The notes under the pieces are model-generated. The model searched no databases and had not been told where the DNA came from. It saw only the letters and a program-made list of their open reading frames with translations. Shown here piece by piece: positions 46,518 to 57,525 of a stretch of DNA of 64,000 nt. This DNA comes from Styela clava (lineage: Eukaryota > Chordata > Ascidiacea > Stolidobranchia > Styelidae): the NCBI RefSeq assembly GCF_964204865.1, contig NC_135259.1, positions 20,532,974 to 20,596,973 on the forward strand, given 5' to 3'. Numbering within the stretch: the stretch's first letter is position 1; each line of letters starts with the position of its first letter. Both the position numbers and the translations under genes were made by a program.

Positions 46518-46737
46518 TGCGTCGACCGGGAGTAAACAGGGAATGTAAACAAACAAAGGTACTCTTTTTTAGCAAAAATTTCAGGTACGAATACCACAGG
46601 AGTCACTTGGCTAGTCCTCGAACTCGTTATAGAAATAAAATTAGGAAAATTGGAATAAAATTATGGCCTAACCCCAACCTGGTACACATACTACGTTCCG
46701 GTGTCCGCCATCTTGGTTCACATACTTCGGGAGTACC
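46518..46737. mobile_element. tRNA-Gly 3' stub followed by the right-hand part of the palindromic MITE
   Basis: The stub TGCGTCGACCGGGAG and GGTACTC are followed by inner MITE sequence (ACCACAGGAGTCACTTGGCT) and a complete right end (CCATCTTGGTTCACATACTT, then CGGGAGTACC). Other units keep the left end only. Confidence 0.8.
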
Positions 46738-46900
46738 CAAACAAACATTCAGGAATATTGACACTGTGGCCTATAAAGATTTGATTTGTAGTTAACAAAT
46801 AGTTTCACGCGTTTGCATACAAACGAAGAAAGGATAAAAACAATAGAGGAATATTTTGGGCCGACTTGAAGAAAAATGACATAGAAGAGGAACTAACATC

Positions 46901-46972
46901 TGCGTCGACCGGGAGTCGAACCCGGAACTATTGCTTGGAAGGCAACAATGCTAACCGTTACACCATCGACGC
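46901..46972 (-). tRNA. trnG-UCC: tRNA-Gly(UCC), minus strand
   Basis: The exact complement matches the consensus tRNA-Gly: acceptor, anticodon arm and T arm all pair, discriminator A. This is the only intact tRNA on the minus strand and shows that the relics in other units once had this form. Confidence 0.92.
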
Positions 46973-47312
46973 CGACGTTATCGTCGATAAACATACACAA
47001 ATTATAGTTTGACTAGTTACGATGAGCTGAGCTGTGGCGGCCGCTGACGTGATCGTTAAATTTTAAAGTATGTATGTATGTTTATTTGCCTATGTTCATA
47101 ATAGAATAACAGCTGGGACAAGATGAAAGCTGACGACAAGAGAATAGCAAAATACCTATCTGGTTGAGAGGGATATGCCAGCTAATTTGTAACTGGTTTC
47201 GGTAATAAATAGGGTAAATAGCTTGGAATGTAAACAAACAATCATTCAAAAATATGGACAAGGCTTGATTCGTAGTCAACAAAAAATAACGCGTTTGCCC
47301 ACAAAGCACATC

Positions 47313-47385
47313 TGCATCGACCGGGAATCGAACCCTGAAATAATTGCTTGGAAGGCAAAAATGATAACCGTTAAACCATCGACTC
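47313..47385 (-). pseudogene. Degenerate tRNA-Gly relic
   Basis: Matches relic a, but with a TTGCTTGGAAGGCAAAAATG anticodon region that is better preserved than in other units. Acceptor pairing is lost (TGCATCG, GACTC). Confidence 0.75.
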
Positions 47386-47786
47386 AATGTTACCTAATGA
47401 TTAGAAATCCTAATCAATTACAACAAACGTTAGCTAGCAGAGAACATAGGGTGGATTATCCCAGGGGCCGTGAGTTTGTTTACATTTCAGGCTCTTCCGC
47501 TTTCATGTGTCATCTAATCTAATATAGATTTTATATTAAATTCTTTTAACATGTCGCAAATAACTATCTGGCTACTATTCTCGCATCTTATCTGGACAAG
47601 ATGCTTGGTTTCCATATAACTACGATAGGCAAACCGGTCAAACACTAAGATGAAGAATGGCATCAACTAATAAATTGCCATCGTAGCTCAGGTTATCAAT
47701 TGACGTCGGCTAAAAACAAAACATGAAACAACCCAGTTATTATACTATGAAGTTATAAGTTGCATTGTACAACGCTCATAAGCGTG

Positions 47787-47859
47787 GCCGCCATAGCTCA
47801 GTGGTTAGAGCACTGGTCTTGTAAACCAGGGGTCGTAAGTTCGATCCTCATTGGTGGCT
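47787..47859 (+). tRNA. tRNA-Thr(UGU), last copy, variant
   Basis: Complete, but the T stem reads GTAAG/CTCAT with one mismatch and one G-U. The immediate TTTT is replaced by CTCAACACC, the next T run (TTTTT) being about 12 nt later. Downstream sequence is unrelated to the array, so this is its right edge. Confidence 0.78.
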
Positions 47860-48240
47860 CTCAACACCTCCTTTTTGAAGTGGCAAGCAGACTTGCATGC
47901 TGTGCTAAGCGGAGCCAGAATACGCATTCTTTCTGCGTGTCGAACATAATAACCAACTAATTTAGACGTTAACAGCAACATACTTAGTTAACAACGGTCA
48001 CTTAGTCATCGCACAAGAGTGATTTCCGTACGTCCCGGTTGGTTTTATAAAAGTAAAGCAGTTGCATATTTGCTACATACACTGCAATAGTATGGGTATA
48101 AATTTATTTTCGACTCCATAATCGGCATAACAGACGATGAGGTAATTGATAAAAACACACAAATAACTTATAGTCGATGACCGATCGATTACAGATTTTC
48201 AGTGCTCTAAAACGGAGGATGTCAATAAAGGGCTTTTCCA
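47860..48240. other. No gene seen; array-edge flank
   Basis: Contains GTTGCATATTTGCTACATAC and ACTGCAATAGTATGGGTATA, which resemble the left flank of the array (about 31120-31990) in the same orientation. Confidence 0.5.
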
Positions 48241-48249
48241 TTTTATGTT

Positions 48250-51200
48250 TTTATACAGGTTTGTTTTGAGTACTATCGCACTGAATATTTAACTTGAGAA
48301 TTTCCCATTTCATAATTTTGAAGTAAACACTTTAAATGAGACCATGCCTGGCTGCCTAGGTCATTTTTGTTCGCCGACTTATACTCCAAACTCGTTGCTT
48401 TAACGTTGTGCCAGTCAGGGGCGTAGCCAAAAATTTTCAATGGGGGGAGGGGGCCAATTTGTAACTGCCAACGGGTCCAGCCATTTGTTACATTTCAAAA
48501 GGAGGGGGGAGGAGGGGGTCGACCCTCGAGTTACCCAGGTGCCAGTAAAATTGCACAAACTCGATGGTTTATATTCGAAAATTCATTTCATATTTAGATT
48601 AATACCTTCTGAACCAGAAATCTCCAAACTACGGCCCGCGGGCCAAATCCGGCCTGTTGGGTAGTCAAATCTGGCCCGCCCGATGCTGCCACAGTAAAAC
48701 TAATTTCGATGTTGAGCTAAAAAAATAGCCCGAGGAATTTGTTGAGATTGCGATTAAATGTAGTTTTGGCACGAGGCTCACAGTTTTCCACTCTTGCTTT
48801 TGTAACACAAAAAGTAAACGCGAAACAAATAATACAAGCCCCAACAATTGTTCAACAAACTTTATAATTTATATCACAATGTCACTGTAACACTGTCATT
48901 ATTGTTCATAAAATGTAACTTTTACGTCACACTTACATGGCCCGCCAGTCTACAGAGGTCAAATGGGACCCTTGTTCAAAAACCGTACCCAAAACCCTGT
49001 TCTTGACAAGAAACATTAGCTAAAATTCCTCTTCAAAGTTGTTCGAATCAATATGATCAAAAATTTCGTATCTCGCACCCTTATTATTTTATCAAATATT
49101 ATTACATTATTGAAATATAATTGGTTACAATGCCACATGCACTTTGCAATACAAAATAAACTACTCGTATTCATGTTCCTACAGCATTTTTAAATTCTAT
49201 TTAATGTTGTAAAACATATTCACTTTCTCATCAAATTTATTAATATAAGAAGTTTATTTCTTAGAGAAAACATAAAATAGGCAACTTTGAATGTTATTTT
49301 TTGGTGTGCTTCCTAATACATCAACCGATGGCAACCGGACCCGTCACTTCGAACTTAAAGCTCGCGTCAAATAACTCCTCATTTGGATTGACGTTTTGTG
49401 CCTTCATTTTAGTAAAAACACTACTCTACTCCAAGCGTTAGCCACGTTACAGCCCTATAAACCGAGAGGAAACGTATTACCCACAACAACGTTAAACCAC
49501 AGTGTCTGGTGTGTTTTCAAGTAAAATCCGTCACGAAAGAATATAATTTTAGGCCACAACAAAACCATACACGAGAAAAAATACCACGATATTTCTCGAG
49601 TAGCAATTTTAAAATAACTTGAGACTTTATATAGTTTCCTTGAAAAACTGATTAGAACGATAAACTCTCATTCTTAAATATATTTAAAGTGACTAAACTC
49701 GCGATGTTTTGATCACTTTTGGGTTTTCTCCAACTGCGGCCCGCGAGATCTCCTCAAAAGTTGTTGCCAACGCTTGTTATATTATTTCTAGTTGCGTGAC
49801 GCTATATCGGGCTATGACTGTGCGATCGGGAGGCATTTTCTCACTGAGTCCAAATTTGTAGACTGTTCGAAGCCGAAAATTTTAAATCTCCAATTTATTG
49901 GTATAATTGTGGTAATAAAAGTAAACGCCTTCATAACAGGGCTCCCCTGGGGGCGCGCAACAAAGATCAGGGGTTGGTAAAAGTACACCAATTTTACGCA
50001 AAGTATTTCATGGATTTATTGACAGCTCATTCCAAATTAAAAACAAAATGTTTTAGTGGGAATACTTCCCAATATGAAATTCAAACAATCAGATTTTAAA
50101 AGTTTTGGTTATTGAAAACTTGTGGAATTTCATTTATTTTTAACTATTTATTTTATTTTTTTGAAAAATTTTGAAACAAGGTTTTTTGTTGTTACAGGTT
50201 TCTTTTCGGTTCAATGGCACCATAACTTTTACACAGAATGTTGTTGTTTTTTAATTAAAAGTGTACATTTCTTGTACGGCCACGATTGGCCGACTACGTA
50301 ACGCTTGTTTGCCGATCTTGTGGGGAAACGAGTCAAAATTGTAATATTTTGGTAATTTGAGACTCAGGTAACAGAGGTCAAGTAGTTAAAACACATTTTG
50401 GGTTTTTTGAAATAAGTGTTTGTGGGTAACTGAGTTTTTAAAAACACGCATATACTGGCTCTGAAAAAATGCGCTTAATATGAGGTAAATCTTGACTCAA
50501 ATATTAAATGAAATGCACGTTGAGAGAGGTTTAAGTTGCTAAATGTCTAGTTCAAATCTCTAAATGAGGTATTTGATATTATTTGGCGAATTTTAAAATA
50601 ACATTACAGGCTCAAAACGCTGGAGTAATGAATAAAATGTATTTCAATGTAGTAATCAATCAATCGGCAGTGTATTTTAAGTTATTATGTAAACATGAGT
50701 TTGAAAAGAAAGCTGGCCAATTCAAACGGACAATCTAAAACGTCACTTTTTATGGAACTTTCTACGTTATGAGTTCGAAATATTACGCTAAATGTAGATA
50801 TAGTGAGATTTTTGCACGTTCTGGTGAGTTTATTTTCTTGGTAGTTCTTGCATGTTTTAGCTTGATTAATGACAAATAATGATCAATGTGTTTGGACAAG
50901 AGAAGTGTTTATTTTGTATTGCACTGTTTACCTATTCTTGGCACTATTGTGACCCGCGAACAATACAAAAATAATAGTGTGGCCTGCGAAGCCAACAACC
51001 TTGAACCACCCTGATGTAGGGTATAAAGTATTTTTTTCATTTTGTGAATAAAGTTGTTTATAAACAACAAAAGACTGATTGTCTGTAGAGTGAAAATATA
51101 AGATATTAAACGAAAACAGTTTCGAAAACAAAAACAGTATTGGGTTCATCGACAGCATACAAAAAAATGTAATTTTAGGAATGAATTTTCTGATTTCAGG

Positions 51201-53990
51201 TAAATGAGATTTCAAAGTTGTTATCGAGAACTTGGAAATTTCAATTACTATCGTGAATTCGAAAAATTGTACATACTGTGTTACCCCGAAAATAACGTCT
51301 GACGTGAATTTTAAAAATGATCTTAATATAAGCCATCCCCTCAAAATAGGACCTAGTCAATAGCGCAAAATTTTTGTTGACCTATTCGATAGCAAGAAAT
51401 CTATACTACACGTTTTGAATGATTAATAATCTATATTTAGCAGTTATTTTAAATAAAATCGTGCTATTTATAGGTAAATGGATATCTGTTTTCTTATTTT
51501 GTATTTGAAAATCTCGTAATTCTCCACTTTGTAATTATGTTTTTGATAAATGAAAATAAAAGACATTCTCCAATAATAAACCCTAGGGTTATTTTTCGGG
51601 AAAAAAAATGAGATCCCGTTTTATTTTAGGCGAGAAATAGCAGAAACGTAGGCACTTTATTTCTCTGCCAATGCTTTTCATATTATTTCTAGTTGCGTGG
51701 CGCCATATCCGGCGATGACTGTGCGCTTGGGATTTTGGCATTTTTTCCCTGAATCCGAATTTTTAGACTGTTCAAAGTCTGAGTCGAACTATTAAAATCT
51801 CCAATGTATCGATATAATGATGATAATAAAAGTAAACGCTTTCTATAACAGGGCTTCCCTGGGGGCGCGCCACAAATATCAGGGGTTAAAAGAGCACACC
51901 AAAATTTCAAGCGAAGTACTTACTATAGCTGTTGTACTTTTTTAGACTTATTATTCGAAACACAATTAATAATGCTAGTGCAAAACATGAATCTCAAAAA
52001 AATTTATCAGAACGGCAAACTCTCATTTCCAAATATATTTAAAGTGAGTAAACTCGCGGTGTTTTGATCACTTTGGGTTCCTTCTGACTGCGGCCCGCGA
52101 GACATCCTCAAAAGTTTTTGCGGTTCGCCAACCTCGCATCACCCTGGTATATTTTATCAACACAAGAGGACGAGAATATGTATACGTATTCAATAATGCA
52201 CTATTTCAGTTCATAAATTTTTTTTTTGCAAGACTGGTTATGTAGAATCAACACCGGAATTAAAGTATTAGATAGATCACTTTGTTACAGATACTGAAGT
52301 TCGCAAACAAAGTATTTCATTGATTTATTGACAGCTTATTCCAAATGAAAAACGAAATGTTTCAAGGGGAATAATTCTCAGTATGAATTTTGGATCAATC
52401 AAGATTTCGAAAGTTTTCATTGTTATTGTAAACTTGGAAAATTTTATTTAGTATAGCTGGAAAATTTTCAGAACAAGCTTTTTTGTTACAGGTTTCTTTC
52501 AGGTTTTATGGCACCATAAATTTCACACAAAGTGTTGTTGTTTTTTAATTAAAAGTATACATTTCTTATAAGGCCACACTTGGCCGACTACGTCACGCTT
52601 GTTCGGAATTGTATTATTTTGGTAATATGAGACACAGATAACAGAGGTCAAGTAGTTAAAACCATTTTGGTTCATTTGAATTCAGTGTTTGTGGGTAACT
52701 AGGTTTTTAAAAACACGCAGATACTGGCTCTGGAAAAGCGCTTATTGTGAGAAAAATCTTGACTAAATTATTGAAGAAAATTTAAGTTGAGCCCGTTTTA
52801 GGTTGCTGGGTGTCAAGTTCGATTCGTCGAATGCGGTATTTGAGTTTATTTGGCGTAACTCAAAATAATTGCGTGCACCGTCGCAGTCTAAAATGTTATG
52901 CGTAATCGTGGAAAAACATGAGAATGGTCGATTCGTTACCAGCAGTTTATTTTATCAGCATAAGAAAACAGAAGAGGTTAAATACGTGCGGGGTGGTACA
53001 AACCTACGCCCGCGTCGCAATTGCGCAAGTGTAAACAAAATATCGCATTTGGTGTTGTTTCTTCATCAAAATAACTAGAAAAATAATGAGCTTGGCTAGT
53101 CTAAATTGTTAATTGGCTTTTTTAAAAGCCAACCAATTTAAACAGACAATCTAAAACAGTATTTTCTCCTTATGTAACTCTCTTTGTTATGGGTTTGAAA
53201 TCTTACACTAGATGTAAATATAGTAAGATTTTGCACGTTTTAGTGAGTTTTTTGGTGGCTGTTTACCTATTCATTGGCAATATTGTGGCCCGCGAACAAT
53301 ACAAAAAAATAATGTGGCCGACGAGGCCGACAACCTTGGACCACCCTGAATTATAGAGTATAAAGTATTATTTTTATTTTGTAATTTCTATCTGTAGACT
53401 GAAACTATCAGATATTGAACAATAACAGCTTCGAAAACAAAAACAGTGATGGATTCATTTACAGCATACTTTATTTGAAAAAAAAATGTATTTCTAGGAA
53501 ACAAATTTCTGATTTCTGATAAATGAGATTTCAAAGTTGTTATCGAAAATTTGGAAATTTTATTTACTCTCGTCAATTCTAAAAATTTTACATACTGTGT
53601 TTTTCCGAAAATAGGAACTAGCCTGAAAATAAGACCTAGCGTGAATTATAAAAAGGATTTTAATATAAGACATCCTCTTAAAATAAGACCAATTCGATAG
53701 CGCAAAATATTTTTTATCTAGTCGACAGCAAGAAATCTATCCTACACGTTTTAAATGATTAACAGTTATTATTAATCTATGTTTAGCAGTAATGTCAAAT
53801 AAAAACGTGCTATTTAAAGGTAAATAGATATCTGTTTTTATTTTTTGTATATTTAAAAATCTCGCATTTCTCTACTTAGTAATTTTGTTTTTGATAAATG
53901 AAAATGAAAGACATCCTCCAATAATAAACCCTAGTGTTATTTTTCAATCGAAATTTCAGTCGAAATTTCCAACCTCCCATTTTATTTGCA
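48250..53990. repeat. Inverted duplicon copies
   Basis: In minus orientation the sequence follows the 8-14 kb duplicon: CCAGTCAGGGGCGTAGCC (48410) matches the complement of 8440-8460, 49050-49330 matches 10780-10920, 50440-50650 matches 10560-10680, and hAT ends ACCACCCTG occur at 51013 and 53348. The block from about 49660 is itself repeated from about 52010 (offset about 2.3 kb). Open frames, including a 138-codon one at 50928-51344, are not shared by copies. Confidence 0.8.
48630..48990 (-). mobile_element. hAT-like fragment of the 797-1102 family
   Basis: Begins ACTACGGCCCGCGGGCC and ends TTACATGGCCCGCCAG; same central block (TTGAGATTGCGATTAAAT). Minus orientation relative to 797-1102. 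Confidence 0.6.
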
Positions 53991-54339
53991 AATGGTGTTA
54001 TAAAAGGCCAACGCTTTTCATAGAAGGGATTCCTTGGGGAGGGGTATTACCCCTGGGGGATGCAACCAATACCTGGGATTGGGAAGGTAGAGAGCATAAC
54101 AGTCACGCCAAGTACTGTAGCTGTACTTTGATTCGAAACACTAGTGCAAAACAGGAATCTCACGAATCCAAGAAAATACATAGGATCAGAGTATCGACGA
54201 GATTGCATAACAATGTGGAATTTGATCTTAAGTGCCAAGAAGCGGCGGCCGACCGACTTAACGGGGGTCCCGAAAAATATTAACTTATTGAAGGGGTCAC
54301 GATCTTGTAAGTTTGGGAAGCCAAGGTTCATACTCTATA

Positions 54340-54614
54340 ACAGTGTTTCCGCCATGGGAGCGTTGATAATTTGTTTGAGGGGGCGTGAAGCTTGTTACAT
54401 TTGATCTTGCCGCCTTATTTTAGATATTTTCATTTCTTTATTGTTTAGAGATTGCAGAGAGCTGTTTGGCTTGTGGTTATTTTTATTAACTATCATATTA
54501 CTTTCGCCTTATTGTCTGTTATTTGGAGCTTATTGTTAGCTAGTTATATTCGAGGTCGGGCGCGAGACAGATTCTATAAAGGAGGCGCGGTTTGGAAAGT
54601 TTGGGAACCACTAC
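54340..54614. mobile_element. hAT-type fragment at the right-arm edge
   Basis: Starts ACAGTGTTTCCGCC and ends GAAAGTTTGGGAACCACTA, imperfectly inverted. No clear target duplication. It lies immediately outside the right arm. Confidence 0.5.
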
Positions 54615-56186
54615 TTAGTAGATCTTAAAAAATATCAGGTTTACCAACTGATCTTAAATGTCTATTAATTGAGGCTTACCTATGTTCTGTGATTAAAATT
54701 CGATTTTCTTTTTGTTCGGAGCTAAAGTCGGAATTATTAAAACCCGGAGTCAAAATTGTTATTAAACTGGAGCAATGAGTTGAATGTAAATGTGGTCCTG
54801 ACTCCACAGACCCAGTATAAGCTGCATGTTTAACTTTTATCAACGTACAAGATCGGTTATTATTAATCTCACGCTATGAAGAAATCCCCAGAGCCGCAAG
54901 TCGGAGTTTCATTTATTTAATGGTGATAATAAAATTCTCTTCTTCAAAAACTCAGAAATCATCAAATTTGCTAGGTATTTTGAACAGTCCGATTATGAGC
55001 CAATGTTATATAATTGAAATTAGAGTTTTTTTGAGGTCTAAGCTGGACTCGGGAGTGGATTGTAAATTTTCTCCAACCTTATAAACGTGTCTTAACCCTT
55101 GCATGCATAAATAACGTTCATTTTAATCCTCCCTGTTTATGTAGTTAACCGTGACAACTCCGAACCCATGTAAACTTCTAAATGCTTATTCAATCACCAT
55201 TACTAATAATACCATTGTAAAGAAAGACTAGAGCACTTTCAATATGGTGAAAAATAAAAAACAGAATTTGAATAATTGTTGTTTGAAATTCCAAATAATT
55301 TATAAAAAAAAAATCTTCGAAGAAAAAATGGTAAATGTTTATCGAATTTCAGAATATCGGGAAAGTCATTTTTGAAAAATTTATTACATGTTTTAGAGCC
55401 ATATAGGTATAAGTATTCAATTTACAAAATAATATGCTTAGTTCAATAAAGAGCCATATTTTGGCGTTTAGCCTTTCAAAATTATTCCCCAAAAATTTAC
55501 CACGTGTTTCTGAACAGTGTTCCCATTCACTGTTACACACCAGCCAAAGATAGATACAAGATAAATCACAAATTTGTACATTAAAAATGAATATTGTAAC
55601 AATAAAGTATACAATTTCCCAATTCTCCACCCTCACTCATTTTTTCAATAAAATATTTATTATTTGACGTCCGCCGACTTCCTTCACTGATAAAACCACT
55701 TATGAGTCACTCCTAAATAACAAAACCACCCTTCTATTAAAACTACAGTGTAATAGCTCAGTATGACCTCAATCAATCACATCGTAAACAAAGAATGATC
55801 CCCTTTTTAGTTGCTGCCACCTAGTGGTGGCGCTTCCATGTACTCATTTTGAGCGTTTATTTTAAAGAGAGATGAAGAGAAACGCTTCACTGAGTATTTG
55901 AGTTGCATAATAATACGTTTCAGACAGGAAAAAGCATTCGACATATACGAGAGGAGGATGTAAAATTTTTTGTGCCAACTGATAGTGGTGCTCTCTTTTT
56001 GTATATTGAGCCCCCTTGTAAAAGAGAATTGCGGAGAAACATCTTACAAATAACTTGCTACATATTTTTGGATGTCACACAAAAAGTTTGAGTATGGTGA
56101 AACCACTTGGGTCAGACGAGAGATGTTTTGAACATTTTTGTACCAATGGCATTAAAGGGAGTTTTTACTTTATCAACGTTTTTTAC

Positions 56187-56212
56187 AGATCAGTTATAAC
56201 TAATCTTATACG
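56187..56212 (+). promoter_or_regulatory. 5'UTR splice acceptor upstream of the gene B start
   Basis: A pyrimidine-rich run (CGTTTTTTACAG) ends at 56188, 24 nt before the ATG, as in gene A. Either a cis acceptor for an unseen 5' exon or a trans-splice site. Confidence 0.5.
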
Positions 56213-56530
56213 ATGGAGAAATCCATGGTGATTATCCTTCTGATAATATGCCACATTGCAATTACAACTGTCGTTGCTCAGCATTCGGTGCCGTTTCCGT
56301 CAAAGGGAGGGGATTCATGCAACGTAGTTCAAGTCAACTGCGGGTCGGCCGCTCCTGTTAACGATAAAAGCGCCTCTCAGCACCTTAGACACCCGGGGCC
56401 CCCCGGGAAGCGTGGCCCCAAAGGCGACTTGGGTCCTATTGGGCGTGCTGGACCCCAAGGTATCAAAGGAGCAAAAGGAATAATTGGGGGTGTTGGACCA
56501 GCCGGTGATAAAGGAAGTCAAGGTTCAAAG
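56213..56530 (+). CDS. Gene B exon 1: signal peptide and collagen-like N-terminus
   Basis: 106 codons. Residues 1-23 are a signal peptide (MEKSMVIILLIICHI...VVA), residues 24-61 a linker with Cys36 and Cys43, and from Gly62 an unbroken Gly-X-Y repeat of 15 triplets in this exon. The donor is AAG|GTCAGT. Start choice: first ATG after the acceptor, directly followed by the signal peptide, and the same in both copies. The product is predicted to be secreted and to trimerise through the collagen helix. The short helix (about 19 triplets with exon 2) is like soluble defence collagens rather than fibrillar collagen. That parallel is by architecture only. Confidence 0.92.
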
Positions 56531-57458
56531 GTCAGTAAACTGGGCAAGTTTTTCAATTTTTGATTCTAAACGTTTTTCATTTTTGTAAGAGCTGCCACTC
56601 AAAAGTATGGAGTAACCAATTTTGAAGGGACAAGTTTTTTTCGGTTCAGTATTGTCTACCAAATTTATTACACCCTGGGTGAGGTGGTGAGCATGGGATT
56701 TCAACCTGCCATGACCATATAGAGTTAAGCCTACGCACGTCAATCGCTTGTCCATCGCGCGCACCACTGATAATATTTGAAACGACGAACACCAATCAAC
56801 AGTTCACACGGGAAATGGTGATGAATTTAAATTAAAGTTATCATGTCACAATTATTAATAGTTTTACCGCTGGCATAAATCAAGGATTCTTATGTTCGTA
56901 AATTTAAAAAGTAAAATTCACCCCCCAAACTGTGTATACCCCCTCGTTTGAGTATAAAATGACTATAATGTGTATATAAAGTATCTTTTCCAGTGTGCAT
57001 CTTATGAAATAGGGTAAGGCTGAGCTATACTGTCTATGGACAGCGAAAATTTATTAGACACGAAGTGAACTTATGGATCGTATTGTTATTGTTGTTGATA
57101 GTATTTTTTTTCTTGTTATTACGGCATTCCTCTTCAACTATGAACCAATGGCTTCAAAGTTTTCAGTAAGGAAAGATTGTATTTTTCGCTAGAATTCTAT
57201 TACTTTTATTTACTTTAAAAACTTTTGCCGGCTCCAAAGGATTCATTCCTAATCATAACTGGACAATTATTAATTTTCTTTTTTTGAACGTTGGTGAGAA
57301 TGTTTTTTTTAGATTTTCCACAAAACATCCGAGAACCCTGCACGGGTTGGTTGTGTAATATAAAAGAATATCAAGTATCGAACCCATTTGAGCACGGGTA
57401 TTTTTTTTTTAATATTGGCAAACACGAAATTTGATACATAGTCTATGTTTCATTTTAG
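56531..57458 (+). other. Gene B intron 1
   Basis: 928 bp. Contains the minus-strand tRNA-like SINE (about 56645-56768; B box complement near 56697-56707) shared with gene A. No other feature. Confidence 0.8.
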
Positions 57459-57525
57459 GGACAACAAGGAATCAAAGGTGTGAAAGGAGACGCTCCTGAC
57501 TACATGAGAATACAAAACATGATGA
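57459..57525 (+). CDS. Gene B exon 2: end of the collagen repeat
   Basis: 67 nt between CATTTTAG and GTGAGT. Continues Gly-X-Y in phase (GQQGIKGVKGD) then APDYMRIQNMM, a short helical linker to the fibrinogen-like part. Phase 0 in, 1 out. Confidence 0.88.

Larger units (their letters stand above)
45733..47786. repeat. tRNA array unit 6, rearranged
   Basis: 2.05 kb. It lacks the plus-strand tRNA-Gly but carries an intact tRNA-Gly on the minus strand (46901-46972). The MITE in the interrupted-tRNA position keeps its right end, unlike other units. A join near 47458 (GGGGCCGTGAG, then TTTGTTTACATTTC) skips most of the normal spacer. Confidence 0.85.

Noticed and set aside
33330-47859. CRISPR-like array
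   Set aside because: The period is over 2 kb with tRNA genes, not short repeats with unique spacers, and the genome is eukaryotic.
50928-51344. 138-codon minus-strand frame
   Set aside because: It spans the GAAAATAA-type MITE and hAT end of a duplicon, and the parallel copy near 53300-53600 is broken.
53885-54283. 132-codon frame and overlapping antisense frames
   Set aside because: Covers transposon-derived GC-rich ends; no domain pattern and no homologue in the duplicate block.
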